Source: Anaerolineae bacterium (GTDB lineage Bacteria > Chloroflexota > Anaerolineae > 4572-78 > J111). Taken from it: DNA of 56,837 nt. The stretch lies in contig JAFGNV010000097.1 in NCBI GenBank assembly GCA_016926805.1, positions 1-56,837 of the forward strand. The letters run 5' to 3'. The notes under the pieces were generated by a model. The model did not search any database and had not been told where the DNA came from. It saw only the letters and a list, made by a program, of their open reading frames with translations. The translations under genes were made by a program, and so were the position numbers. Below, piece by piece: positions 35,048 through 43,883 of the stretch; within the stretch, counting starts at the first letter, position 1; every line of letters begins with the position of its first letter.

Positions 35048-35075
35048 TTGTAATCGCCTTGAAACATGCTACAAT
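35048..35075 (+). promoter_or_regulatory. Candidate promoter upstream of the structured leader
   Basis: TTGTAA (35048-35053) and TACAAT (35070-35075) are separated by 16 bp. Transcription from here would produce a leader of nearly 300 bases before the start codon at 35375. Confidence 0.5.
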
Positions 35076-35112
35076 GTTAAGTAATCTATCCTAGCGTTAT
35101 GTAACTGTATTT

Positions 35113-35309
35113 GCCCACCAACTGGATAGAACGTGGGCCGTACATTAACAAATTTACACCTGCGTTTCGGGCTGTTTGGCAAAACGCAACCTTAATTGTT
35201 TAGCAGCACCTTTGAACATCTGGCTGCATTTATGGTGTGTTTGCCGTTTAACGCCCCCTGTCTTTGAGTCTTCTCAAAAGGACTACAAGGCGCGCAGGGG
35301 GCGTTTTTG
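35113..35309 (+). ncRNA. Structured leader with intrinsic terminator (attenuator candidate)
   Basis: Four stems follow one another: GCCCAC/GTGGGC (35113-35138), TGCGTTT/AAACGCA (35161-35188), GCAGC/GCTGC (35203-35227), and an 11-bp stem AACGCCCCCTG/CAGGGGGCGTT (35250-35260 with 35295-35305). The last is followed by a T-run and holds an inner hairpin TTTGAG/CTCAAA. It looks like an intrinsic terminator 66 bases before the ATG of the cohesin-dockerin gene. It could be a cis-regulatory attenuator, or the whole transcript could be a free small RNA. No known riboswitch class was recognised. Confidence 0.5.
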
Positions 35310-35374
35310 TTTTTGGATTAACTCAGGAAGGGCAGTCTCTCATTTACAGTCATTGATTGAAGGAGATATTAATT

Positions 35375-38206
35375 ATGAAACACACTTTTACTGTAAAATG
35401 GTGGATGGCGGCATTAGGCCTAATGCTGCTTATTGCGTTACCTTTGGGCGCAGTCTACGCGCAAGCAGGTGGGACCATTACCGTTAACGCGTGTGTTGAC
35501 CAGAATGCCGATGGCGACTGCGAAGATGCGGTTGACAGCACTGCCCCACCCGACCTGGAGGCGTGTCTGGATGACGACTCCACCTGTCTGGCGGTTCCGG
35601 CCACTTTTACCGACCTACCCGCCGGAAGTTACACTCCTTTCTTGCGCTTTACCGGTGCCAGTCAGGGTTACTATCCTACTACCCCGCAAACGCCCATCGA
35701 ACTGGCGGAAGACGAGCAGGTTGAGGTTACCCTGGGCGCCGTGTATCCGGTCCATCCCAAAGGTGTGGCCGTGCATGCCGGGTTGAACAAGGTTTACGTG
35801 GCCTTTCAGGGGCCGGTGGTAATGGCCGAAGTTGCTACTGCGGTGATGACCGAAACCGTAGCTACCAAGCCTTATCCCTTTGTGGCCGTCATCGATGGCG
35901 AAACCGATGAGGTGCTGCGTACGATTCCCGGCGGCCCGGATGGTATTGGCGAGGGCGCCTGGGGGGTGGCAGTTTCCGGCGACGCTGTCTATGTGGGCGC
36001 ATTTGAAGGCGGCGTGGTGTCGGTGATTGATGCCAACACCGACACGATTATCGGTAACGTGAAACCAGATCGGGTCGATTTTCAACCCACTTCTCCCAGC
36101 GTTAATCCTCTCACCGGCTGGGTAAACTTCCCCGACTACAAAGGCGGGCGGATGGTGATTTTGGAAGGCGCCGAGATGGTGGCCGAGCCAATTATTGCCA
36201 ACCAATTTGGTTATGGCCCCTTTGAAGCGGTGGTGGCCCTGAGTTTGCAGGGCTACAACTTTGTAACCATGCGCGACGCCATTATTGAAAACGACAACGA
36301 TCCTAACCCCTTCCAATTCCGCGGCTTTGATAGTGTTGAACCGTTTAACTACACTGCCCAGCCCATCATTCTCCCCTCCGGTAAGTTTTCCCGGCCCAGT
36401 GGTTCGCCCCACGCCCTGGGGTTGTGGCAAGAGGAGGGAATGGATGAGCCACGTCTCTTTATGACCTATTCCGACGATACTCGCTCCGAGCCAGTACAAC
36501 CTGATTTTTTCAACCCCAACAAATTACTGGTCTACAGCTTTTCGGCGGCTGAACCCAAGAACGTGCTGCTCCGCAACGCCGAGATTGAAATTGGCGATTA
36601 CGCCGAGGTTGGCCTGGTGTACAACCCCGCCACCCATCACATGCTCGGCACCTACGCCGGTTTCCCCTATGTGAACACCAACGGCGACGAGGCGGCCTGC
36701 AATAACCCGGCCCGTGGCGGTACGTATGCTATCAATTTTGATGGCGGAGTCCTGGCAGGTGATGCTCCCGGAGTGTGGCGTCTACCCAATACGGTGGTTG
36801 GCAACCCTCCCCTGGTCAGCGATAACCTACAATGGAAGAACCCGTTTGAAATTGCCGTCAATCCCAATAATGGCAAAGTCTACGTGACCGACCGCTGTTG
36901 GAACGACTACCCCACCGGCGGCCAGGCGGGCGGCGGTGCGGTTCTTATCTTTATGGATAGTGATACCGGGCCGGAACCTACCCCCACCACCGAACCGACG
37001 GGTGAGCCAACAGCTGAACCGACCACGGAACCAACGGCTGAACCCACTACCGAACCGACGGGTGAACCGACCACCGAACCGACGGGTGAGCCAACGGCTG
37101 AACCGACCACGGAACCAACGGCCGAACCCACTCCCAGCCCGGTTATCCTGGCTTTTAATGGTCCGGCCTTGGTTGAGGCGGGTGAAACCTTTAGCGTGGA
37201 AGTCGAGGCGCGGGGAGTTGGCAATGGCGGGGTGTACGGCGCGCAATTAAACGTTAACTATGACTCCAGCAAGATTACCGCCAGTAACTCGCAAATTAAT
37301 GCCGACTTTTCCTTTGTCGTAATCAACAATATCGACAATGAGAGTGGTCAGATAAGAATGGTTGCCAGCCGTCAGGGCGAAGTGCCCGGTCTGACCGGGG
37401 ACGTGATCCTGCTGACGTTTGAGGCTACGGCTGCATCGGATGCATCTGGTAATGTCACTTTTACCTTTGAAAACGAAAAGCTGGGTAATCCCGAAGCCGT
37501 TGCTTTGAGCCTGATCCCGCAAAGCTACACGGTCACCATCGGAACTACCCCGGAACCGACAACTGAGCCGACTACCGAACCAACGGCCGAACCAACTACC
37601 GAGCCAACCGCCGAACCAACGGCTGAACCAACTACCGAGCCAACGGCCGAACCGACCGCCGAGCCAACGGCCGAACCGACGGCTGAACCGACGGCTGAAC
37701 CAACGGCTGAACCAACGGCCGAACCAACCGCCGAGCCAACGGCTGAACCGACCACCGAACCAGGTATGGCCACGGTAACCGGTCAGGTAATCATGCTCGG
37801 ACGGGCCGGTGACAATTGGTCGGAGGCAATTGTGAGCATCGATGATAGTGGCCAGAGTTACACCACGGGGCCTGCCGGTCAGTTCAGCATTATCGATGTT
37901 GTACCGGGGGTCTATACTTCCATCACCGCAGACGGGCCGGGGTATCTCCCCTCCGTTTGTACCGCGCCAACCGTGACCGCGCCAGAAACGTCTCTGACCA
38001 CCGTCACGCTTAAGAGCGGCGATGTCAATGATGATAACCTGGTCGACATCGTCGACGCGACGGCTGTGGGTTTGGACCTGGGTAAAACTGACCCCGGCCT
38101 GGCCACCGACATCAACCGGGATGATATTATTGACATTCTCGACATCATCCTGGTCAGCGCCAACTTTGGTGAAGGTGTTCAAACCTGGAGTTGTCTGGGC
38201 GACTAA
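35375..38206 (+). CDS. Secreted beta-propeller protein with cohesin and dockerin domains
   Basis: 943 residues from the ATG at 35375, with AGGAG 9 bases upstream. A signal peptide ends at about 29 (GAVYAQ). A DNAQxD-like domain is followed by a YncE-type beta-propeller (about 120-500; GEGAWGVAVSGDAVYVG). A first TEPT-rich linker (about 533-588) leads to a cohesin domain (about 589-724; FNGPALVEAGETFSVEVEA). A second TEPT linker (about 724-797) leads to a carboxypeptidase-regulatory-like beta domain and a type I dockerin (about 881-943) with the two calcium loops DVNDDNLVDIVDA and DINRDDIIDILDI. Cohesin and dockerin in one chain would allow self-assembly or chaining on the cell surface. That assembly role is inference. 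Confidence 0.88.
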   Translation: MKHTFTVKWWMAALGLMLLIALPLGAVYAQAGGTITVNACVDQNADGDCEDAVDSTAPPDLEACLDDDSTCLAVPATFTDLPAGSYTPFLRFTGASQGYYPTTPQTPIELAEDEQVEVTLGAVYPVHPKGVAVHAGLNKVYVAFQGPVVMAEVATAVMTETVATKPYPFVAVIDGETDEVLRTIPGGPDGIGEGAWGVAVSGDAVYVGAFEGGVVSVIDANTDTIIGNVKPDRVDFQPTSPSVNPLTGWVNFPDYKGGRMVILEGAEMVAEPIIANQFGYGPFEAVVALSLQGYNFVTMRDAIIENDNDPNPFQFRGFDSVEPFNYTAQPIILPSGKFSRPSGSPHALGLWQEEGMDEPRLFMTYSDDTRSEPVQPDFFNPNKLLVYSFSAAEPKNVLLRNAEIEIGDYAEVGLVYNPATHHMLGTYAGFPYVNTNGDEAACNNPARGGTYAINFDGGVLAGDAPGVWRLPNTVVGNPPLVSDNLQWKNPFEIAVNPNNGKVYVTDRCWNDYPTGGQAGGGAVLIFMDSDTGPEPTPTTEPTGEPTAEPTTEPTAEPTTEPTGEPTTEPTGEPTAEPTTEPTAEPTPSPVILAFNGPALVEAGETFSVEVEARGVGNGGVYGAQLNVNYDSSKITASNSQINADFSFVVINNIDNESGQIRMVASRQGEVPGLTGDVILLTFEATAASDASGNVTFTFENEKLGNPEAVALSLIPQSYTVTIGTTPEPTTEPTTEPTAEPTTEPTAEPTAEPTTEPTAEPTAEPTAEPTAEPTAEPTAEPTAEPTAEPTAEPTTEPGMATVTGQVIMLGRAGDNWSEAIVSIDDSGQSYTTGPAGQFSIIDVVPGVYTSITADGPGYLPSVCTAPTVTAPETSLTTVTLKSGDVNDDNLVDIVDATAVGLDLGKTDPGLATDINRDDIIDILDIILVSANFGEGVQTWSCLGD
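36978..37764 (+). repeat. TEPT/AEPT-encoding repeat tracts (two blocks)
   Basis: Two blocks (about 36978-37130 and 37552-37764) of repeats with a basic 12-base period encode EPTA and EPTT units. They are low-complexity linkers on either side of the cohesin domain. They create long spurious open frames on the minus strand. Confidence 0.9.
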
Positions 38207-38237
38207 AATTTGTCCCATTATCTGAATCTTCAAGAAG

Positions 38238-38269
38238 ATCTCCCGGTCTTAGCGCCGGGAGATTTTTTT
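38238..38269 (+). terminator. Intrinsic terminator after the cohesin-dockerin gene
   Basis: ATCTCCCGG (38238-38246) and CCGGGAGAT (38255-38263) form a perfect 9-bp stem with an 8-base loop and a seven-T tract, 32 bases after the stop codon. Confidence 0.92.
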
Positions 38270-38446
38270 GATTCCGAATTTAGAAACTTGACATAATTGA
38301 CCTGGCTTCAACTTTATGGTAAGCTATTGGTTAGAAATATTGTTTTCTCTGGGCGTATCTTCCTGGTCTTTAGGCTTTGTTCGAGAAAAATTCGGCGCTC
38401 GTTGCCGGTGAATTACGGACAATGCAGGCAATACGGAGGTTAAAAA

Positions 38447-40366
38447 ATGAGATTAACATCTTTACCCAAGCTTACCTATAAAGCGCTTTTTAGTTATAGT
38501 CTGGTTGTCATCGCGGTGCTGATTATTGCGGTGCCTGTATTTGCTGCTGCCAATCCTGCCAGTAAACTATTAGACTTTTCCTTTATTACGCCCAGGGGCG
38601 ACTCCATTGAAAACGCTCGTACCCTTAGTAATGGCCTCAATGTGGACCATCTTAACCCTGGCGAGGAGGACTGGTACACCTACAGTAAAGAAAACTTCAA
38701 ACAGCCTGACGCCGCCTGGATTTCGCTGGCCTTACGTTACGAGAGTGAAGCCCTGCTCGGACCCGGTCAGGTAAATTTTGAAGTGTTCACCCAACCGCCC
38801 CGTGAGGCCTGGTTCCAAGCCTCAACTTCAGCCTACGAAGCATTAGGCTCGGGACTACGTTCTCCCCTGAAAACAGCCGATCAAAGCCTGAATGAATCCT
38901 TCTGGACCGGCCAGGTTGCCGAGCAAGATCGCTACTACGTGCGCGTGTTTAACAACTCACCTTTTGCCCTGGATTACACGCTGGAAGCCAAAGCCGAACA
39001 ACCGACCCTCAGCAAAGCCATACCCGCCAGTCTCAACACGGCTATGGCCAATCCTAATGCGCTCAATGCCCGCCAACTGGCCTGGACGCTCACCGCGATG
39101 GCGGTGGAAAATATGAGCGCGGACCAGGCCTCTATCTGGATGCAAGAGGCCCAGGCCGTCGGTTGGATTATCACCGCCGAAACGCCGGTTGAGATTGTGC
39201 CCAACCCCCGTGAAGCCGACCCCCAAATGCTATGGGCTTTGACCGCTCAGGCCATCGAGGGACAGGACGCCGAAACGGCCGCTGCATGGCTTATTCAGGC
39301 CGATTCGTTGGGTTGGCTGTCCATTCCGCCTCAAACGGTCAAAAATCCCGACCCTACCGAAAAAGAACAGGGGAACGATGACGGCGGCAATCCGCCCCCC
39401 GCCGAACCCATTCAACCGAAAGAGTCGTATACCCCGGTCAATATTTATCCCAACAACCCCCTGGCCTTCAACCTGGAGGGAGTCAACAGTGGTCGCCTGG
39501 CCCCCTACGGCGAACACTGGTATTCGTTGCTGCGGGATGATCTGGACGATGATTTGATCGAAGACATGAAGATGACCATGTTCTTCACCCCCCGCACCGG
39601 CTACATGAGTCACCGCATCAATTTTGAAATCTTCCCGGCCGGCCAATTTCACATTTGGGAACGGGGCGATGCCGACTATATGGAACACTTTGGCGACGGC
39701 GCCTGGGTCTCCCGGGATGAAGACCCCAACACGGGCGAGCGTCTCTGGTCGGGTTCACTGGTTGATGGCGACCGTTATCTGATTAAGGTTAAAAACGGCA
39801 CGCCCGACGTGGTTGACTACTACCTTTTCCCCGATGATGTTGAAAACGCCGAACTTGGCAACCCCACTCTGCACCAGGCCGATAGTGTCGCCGGTCGCGT
39901 ACCGCAGGAAACCGTCTCCCCCCCTACCCGGCCCGCCCAGCCCCCCGAACCGGGGGCCGGCCCACCTGAAGCTATTCCCCTTAAAATCGGCACCACCACC
40001 GGCGTTCTTGCGGCTGGTGAAGAACGGTGGTATGAGTTTTATTATCGAGATTCCTACAACGACACCACGCCCCAACACGACTTCATCTTTTTGCTTACCA
40101 ACACCCCGCTGGATCGTATCCGTGCCCGTCACGCCGATTTTGCCATTTACCCTGGTAATCAACTGGACATCTGGACGCGCGGCACTATCGACAAGTTGGA
40201 GCCCTTAGGTGCCAGTGCCAACTCCCCCAATAAAACTGACGACATCAAAAGTCTACAAGTGCTATGGGATGGCCAGCTAATGGAGGAGCATACGTATTAC
40301 GTGAAAGTATATAACCACGACCTTGGTCCTCTGGAGTACGAGCTTGAAATTCAGGGTGGCCCGTAA
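38447..40366 (+). CDS. Secreted protein with pre-peptidase C-terminal-like domains
   Basis: A 639-residue protein. GGAGG precedes the ATG. The signal peptide covers about residues 1-36 and ends PVFAAA. Three similar beta-rich domains (about 45-185, 335-470 and 515-637) share the pattern G...DWYTYSK or EHWYSLL, then DRYYVRVFNNSP / DRYLIKVKNGTP / TYYVKVYNHDLG. This resembles pre-peptidase C-terminal (PPC) carbohydrate-binding-like domains. Between the first two lie two helical repeats of the form NARQLAWTLTAMAVENMSADQA / DPQMLWALTAQAIEGQDAETA, then a Pro-rich linker. It is followed by its own terminator. It is probably a surface-adhesion or structural protein. Confidence 0.72.
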   Translation: MRLTSLPKLTYKALFSYSLVVIAVLIIAVPVFAAANPASKLLDFSFITPRGDSIENARTLSNGLNVDHLNPGEEDWYTYSKENFKQPDAAWISLALRYESEALLGPGQVNFEVFTQPPREAWFQASTSAYEALGSGLRSPLKTADQSLNESFWTGQVAEQDRYYVRVFNNSPFALDYTLEAKAEQPTLSKAIPASLNTAMANPNALNARQLAWTLTAMAVENMSADQASIWMQEAQAVGWIITAETPVEIVPNPREADPQMLWALTAQAIEGQDAETAAAWLIQADSLGWLSIPPQTVKNPDPTEKEQGNDDGGNPPPAEPIQPKESYTPVNIYPNNPLAFNLEGVNSGRLAPYGEHWYSLLRDDLDDDLIEDMKMTMFFTPRTGYMSHRINFEIFPAGQFHIWERGDADYMEHFGDGAWVSRDEDPNTGERLWSGSLVDGDRYLIKVKNGTPDVVDYYLFPDDVENAELGNPTLHQADSVAGRVPQETVSPPTRPAQPPEPGAGPPEAIPLKIGTTTGVLAAGEERWYEFYYRDSYNDTTPQHDFIFLLTNTPLDRIRARHADFAIYPGNQLDIWTRGTIDKLEPLGASANSPNKTDDIKSLQVLWDGQLMEEHTYYVKVYNHDLGPLEYELEIQGGP

Positions 40367-40393
40367 AGTCTTAAATTTTGGTAATACCCAATC

Positions 40394-40426
40394 AGAACCC
40401 CCGTCAGGTCGCGCGGGGGTTCTTTG
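40394..40426 (+). terminator. Intrinsic terminator
   Basis: AGAACCCCCG (40394-40403) and CGGGGGTTCT (40414-40423) form a perfect 10-bp stem followed by TTG, 28 bases after the stop codon. The T-tract is short. Confidence 0.8.
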
Positions 40427-40511
40427 TATGGGTAATTGAATCTCGCTCATAAACTTGTCTCAACCCAATTTATGGAGGATAATTTTCCTAAAGAAAAAAA
40501 GGAGACAAAAT

Positions 40512-42215
40512 ATGGAACTGGCCCAAATTATCAAAATTGCTCGTGGAGACGAACCTGCCGACACGATTTTAAAAAACTGTAATGTCATCAACGTTTTTAC
40601 CGGGGAAATCATCCCCACGCATCTGGCCATTGCCCACTCGCGGATTGTGGGCCTAGGTGATTACGAGGCTCGCCAAGCGGTTGATCTGGAGGGACGTTAC
40701 GTGGCCCCCGGCCTCATCGACAGCCACGTGCACATTGAAAGCGCAATGGTTCCACCGCCGGAATTTGCTCGCGCCGTGGTACCGCGAGGCACCACCACGG
40801 TAATCACCGACCCCCACGAGATTGCCAATGTCCTGGGACTGGAAGGCATCCGCTACATGCTGGAAATGGCCAAATACAATCCGCTGAGTGTGTATGTCAA
40901 CGCGCCCAGTTGTGTGCCCAGCACCCATATGGAAACTACCGGCGCTTCCCTGGAATGGTATGATCTGGAACCGCTGCAACGGGAAGAGTACGTCATTGGT
41001 CTGGCCGAAGTGATGAATTTCCCCGGCGTGGTGGCCGGCGACGAAGGCATTCTCAACAAAATTCGTTCCTTCAAGGGAGTGGTAAAAGATGGACACTGCC
41101 CTGGTTTAAGCGGTAAGGGCCTGATCGCTTACATCAATGCCAATATTGGCAGCGATCACGAGAGTACTACTGGCGAAGAAATTCTGGAAAAACTCCGCCT
41201 GGGCATGTACGTTTTCTTGCGCGAGGCCACCAACGCCCGCAATCTCAAAGCGCTCCTGCCTTATGTAACGCCAGATAATGCCCATCGCATTTGTTTTTGC
41301 ACCGACGACCGCCAACCCGCCGACCTGCTGGCAGAAGGCCACATCGATTTTATGCTTCGCACGGCCATTGCCCACGGTATTCCTCCCATAACCGCCTTCC
41401 GGATGGCCACCCTTAACCCCTCCGAATATTTCCACCTGCACGACCGGGGCGCGATTGCGCCCGGGCGCCGCGCCGATTTGATGGTTTTCTCCGACCTGCA
41501 AGCGCCCGTGGCCGAGATGGTTTACCGGGGCGGCAAGTTGGTAGCCCAAAATGGCCAGGTGTTGCCCTGGCAGCGCGAGGTACGTCATAGTATCCTGCGC
41601 AGCTCAATGAATGTAGATTGGGATCAAGTCGATTTCACCATCCCTGCCACAGGCAACCAGGTCCGCATCATTGGTGCAATTGTGGACCAATTGCTCACTC
41701 AACATATCATTGAAGAAACGCCTCGCGCCGATGGCAAAGTTGTCGCCGACCCCGACCGCGATATACTAAAAATGGCCGTCATCGAACGCCATCTGGCCAC
41801 GGGCAAGGTGGGTAAAGGGCTGGTACGGGGCATTGGCCTGAAACGTGGGGCCATTGCCAGTACCGTGGCCCACGATCATCACAATATTATTGTTATCGGC
41901 GCCGATGATCAGAGTATGTTGGCTGCTGCTCACGCTGTGGCCAATACCAAAGGCGGGATGGCCGCCGTTGAGGGCGACACTATTTTGAGCCAACTCCCCT
42001 TACCTATCGCCGGTTTGATGAGCGACCAACCCATCGAACAAGTGCGCGATCAAATGGACGATTTGCTCCGCGTCACCCACCAGCTTGGCTCGCCATTGCA
42101 TGATCCTTTTATGGCCATGAGTTTCCTGGCCCTCCCGGTCATCCCCTCCCTGAAACTTACCGATCACGGCTTGGTGGATGTGGACCAGTTTAAGCTGGTC
42201 TCACTATTTGTTTAA
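40512..42215 (+). CDS. ade: Adenine deaminase
   Basis: 567 residues from the ATG at 40512, with GGAG 7 bases upstream. It converts adenine to hypoxanthine. The metal-binding site is seen in LIDSHVHIES, then DPHEIANV, VKDGHCPGLSG and CFCTDDRQPADLL. The C-terminal Ade-specific domain contains KGLVRGIGLKRGAIAS and VAHDHHNIIVIG. Length and motifs are typical for bacterial Ade. The downstream genes encode a BMP-family nucleoside-type transporter with its own promoter, so the region appears dedicated to purine uptake and salvage. Confidence 0.95.
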   Translation: MELAQIIKIARGDEPADTILKNCNVINVFTGEIIPTHLAIAHSRIVGLGDYEARQAVDLEGRYVAPGLIDSHVHIESAMVPPPEFARAVVPRGTTTVITDPHEIANVLGLEGIRYMLEMAKYNPLSVYVNAPSCVPSTHMETTGASLEWYDLEPLQREEYVIGLAEVMNFPGVVAGDEGILNKIRSFKGVVKDGHCPGLSGKGLIAYINANIGSDHESTTGEEILEKLRLGMYVFLREATNARNLKALLPYVTPDNAHRICFCTDDRQPADLLAEGHIDFMLRTAIAHGIPPITAFRMATLNPSEYFHLHDRGAIAPGRRADLMVFSDLQAPVAEMVYRGGKLVAQNGQVLPWQREVRHSILRSSMNVDWDQVDFTIPATGNQVRIIGAIVDQLLTQHIIEETPRADGKVVADPDRDILKMAVIERHLATGKVGKGLVRGIGLKRGAIASTVAHDHHNIIVIGADDQSMLAAAHAVANTKGGMAAVEGDTILSQLPLPIAGLMSDQPIEQVRDQMDDLLRVTHQLGSPLHDPFMAMSFLALPVIPSLKLTDHGLVDVDQFKLVSLFV

Positions 42216-42235
42216 ACTCAGCCAATTTGAGTTGT

Positions 42236-42263
42236 TTGACATATTCAGAGGTTGTGGTAGCAT
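42236..42263 (+). promoter_or_regulatory. Promoter for the BMP transporter operon
   Basis: A perfect TTGACA (42236-42241) and TAGCAT (42258-42263) are separated by 16 bp, just after the ade stop codon. Transcription would start about 290 bases before the lipoprotein gene and include the helices described next. Confidence 0.6.
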
Positions 42264-42451
42264 GGGGGCGTTGCAACCTCACCTTGTTGCAGTCGGTTTA
42301 ATCACTTCTAACAGCCCCAACAATCTTCCGAGAAGAAGTTTGTTGGCAACTTCAGAAAAATACGAGCCCAGTTTTCTGGAGTTGCTAATGCTCTTCAACG
42401 ATATCCTCTAACCATGGAAGAGCACCTTTAGCACCTCGGAAAGGAGGTGAT
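42248..42451 (+). ncRNA. Structured leader RNA candidate upstream of a nucleoside-type ABC transporter
   Basis: Five helices follow in order. H1 is GAGGTTG/CAACCTC (42248-42280). H2 is CCAACAATCTTC with GAAGA-agt-TTGTTGG (42317-42346, 12 bp with a 3-base bulge). H3 is GCAACTTCAGAAAA/TTTTCTGGAGTTGC (42346-42385, 14 pairs including one G-U). H4 is TGCTCTTC/GAAGAGCA (42389-42424). H5 is CACCTC/GAGGTG (42432-42449), which covers an unusually long anti-16S-complementary run, AAAGGAGGTGAT (42440-42451). A second AGCACCT copy (42421-42427) could compete for the same GAGGTG. I do not recognise a known riboswitch class. Confidence 0.6.
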
Positions 42452-42562
42452 GATCCAAACTCTTCTATAAATTATCAGATCAATTCAATCATGTTTTTGG
42501 TAGAGTCTACTATGACGTGGTTTCCAAAAAATCTTTAATTAATTAGTTCGGAGGAGAATATC

Positions 42563-43837
42563 ATGAAACGTTTTGCGTGGATTGGTTTACTTATTTTGAT
42601 TTTGGCGCTGATTTCCGCTTGCGCCGCTACCCCTGCTCCGGAACAACCTGCGGCTGAAGAACCCGCCGCCGAGCAGCCCGCTGCCGAAGAAGCAGCTCCC
42701 GCCGAAGAGGCCGCCACCGAGGCCGAAGGCAAATATCAGATTCCTGCCATTGAAGACGGCAAATACAACGTGGCCTTTGTGTATGTTGGCCCCCATGATG
42801 ATGGTGGTTGGAGCCAGGCGCACGATGTGGGCCGGATTTATGTTGAAGAAAATGTCGATAACGTGCATACTGCCTATGTAGAAAACGTGGCCGAAGGGGC
42901 CGATGCCGAGCAAGTGATTCGCTCGTTGGCCCGCAAAGGTTTTGACGTTATCTTCACCACTTCATTTGGTTTTATGGATGCTTCAGAGGTAGTAGCCGAA
43001 GAATTTCCGGATGTGGACATTATTCACATCAGTGGCTACAAGGCCAACGGCGAAAACTTTGGTAACCTGATGGGAGCCATGGAAGATATAAAATACCTGG
43101 CCGGGATGCTGGCCGGTTCTCGCGCCAAGGTAGATGGCAACCCCAAGCTGGGCTATATTGCCACCTTCCCCATCCCCGAAGAACTGCGTCTGGGTAATGC
43201 TTTTGCCCTGGGTGTGGCGAAAACTTGCCCCGATTGCACAATTGATGTCCGCTGGATTTACACCTGGCATGATCCCATTCTGGAAAAAGAAGCGGCAGCC
43301 TCGCTGTTTGACGGTGGCGCGCAAGTGGTGATGACCGGTGCCGACACCCCGGCCCCTGCCGAAGCCGCTCCCGGAGGCAAGTGGGGGATTACCTATGATT
43401 ACTCGGGTAACTGCACAGTTGATGCCTGCCTCACCTCGATGTACTGGAACTGGGGTCCTATCTACACCGACATTGTGGAAAAATCCCGTGAGGGCACCTG
43501 GAAAGGTGGCTGGGAATATTTTGACGCCGATAGTGGCGGCCTGGGCCTGTACGGTTTTATGGAAGGCGAAACGCCTCAGCCTGGCGTAGAAGGTTTGCCG
43601 GAAGAAGACCTGGCCCTCATCAAAGATACCCTGGCCAAGATGCTGGCTGGCGAATTTGACCGCTTCGACGTTTTCTCCGGTCCCATTACCGACAATCAGG
43701 GCAATGTGGTTCTGGAAGAAGGCGAGAAGCTGGAACAATTGGACCTGGATGGCTTCTCGCAATTTGGCAGCGAATGTAAAACCTGTATGTACTGGTGGAA
43801 CGAGAACATCACTGCCGAACTGCCTGAGCTAGAATGA
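42563..43837 (+). CDS. BMP-family ABC transporter substrate-binding lipoprotein
   Basis: A 424-residue protein. GGAGGAG precedes the ATG. The lipobox LISAC puts the lipidated Cys at residue 20, then an Ala/Glu/Pro-rich linker runs to about 55. The remainder is a two-lobed PnrA/BMP (basic membrane protein) binding domain: YNVAFVYVGPHDDGGWSQAH, then IIHISGYKANGENFGNLMG and GADTPAPAEAAPGGKWGI. This family binds nucleosides or related compounds. Four cysteines (CPDC, CTVDAC, CKTC pattern) may form disulfides. It heads the transporter gene set. Confidence 0.92.
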   Translation: MKRFAWIGLLILILALISACAATPAPEQPAAEEPAAEQPAAEEAAPAEEAATEAEGKYQIPAIEDGKYNVAFVYVGPHDDGGWSQAHDVGRIYVEENVDNVHTAYVENVAEGADAEQVIRSLARKGFDVIFTTSFGFMDASEVVAEEFPDVDIIHISGYKANGENFGNLMGAMEDIKYLAGMLAGSRAKVDGNPKLGYIATFPIPEELRLGNAFALGVAKTCPDCTIDVRWIYTWHDPILEKEAAASLFDGGAQVVMTGADTPAPAEAAPGGKWGITYDYSGNCTVDACLTSMYWNWGPIYTDIVEKSREGTWKGGWEYFDADSGGLGLYGFMEGETPQPGVEGLPEEDLALIKDTLAKMLAGEFDRFDVFSGPITDNQGNVVLEEGEKLEQLDLDGFSQFGSECKTCMYWWNENITAELPELE

Positions 43838-43852
43838 TTTTGTAACCCAATC

Positions 43853-43883
43853 AGCGGGGTGGCCTGAGGGTCACCCCGCTTTC
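43853..43883 (+). terminator. Hairpin after the lipoprotein gene, weak terminator
   Basis: AGCGGGGTG (43853-43861) and CACCCCGCT (43872-43880) form a perfect 9-bp stem followed by TTC. With so short a T-run it may reduce, not stop, transcription. That would fit the higher need for a binding protein than for the ATPase and permeases. Confidence 0.6.

Noticed and set aside
36978-37764. Regular short repeats considered as a CRISPR array or satellite
   Set aside because: The period is about 12 bases with no spacers, and the repeats are in frame within a secreted protein, encoding Pro/Thr/Glu linkers.
37247-38233. Long minus-strand open frame opposite the cohesin-dockerin gene
   Set aside because: It is created by the TEPT repeat tracts and GC-biased third positions of the true gene. 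It encodes only repetitive Gly/Arg/Trp sequence and has no ribosome site.
42178-42411. 77-codon open frame across the ade end and the transporter leader
   Set aside because: It starts inside ade in another frame, has no ribosome site, and overlaps the helices of the leader, which explain the sequence better.
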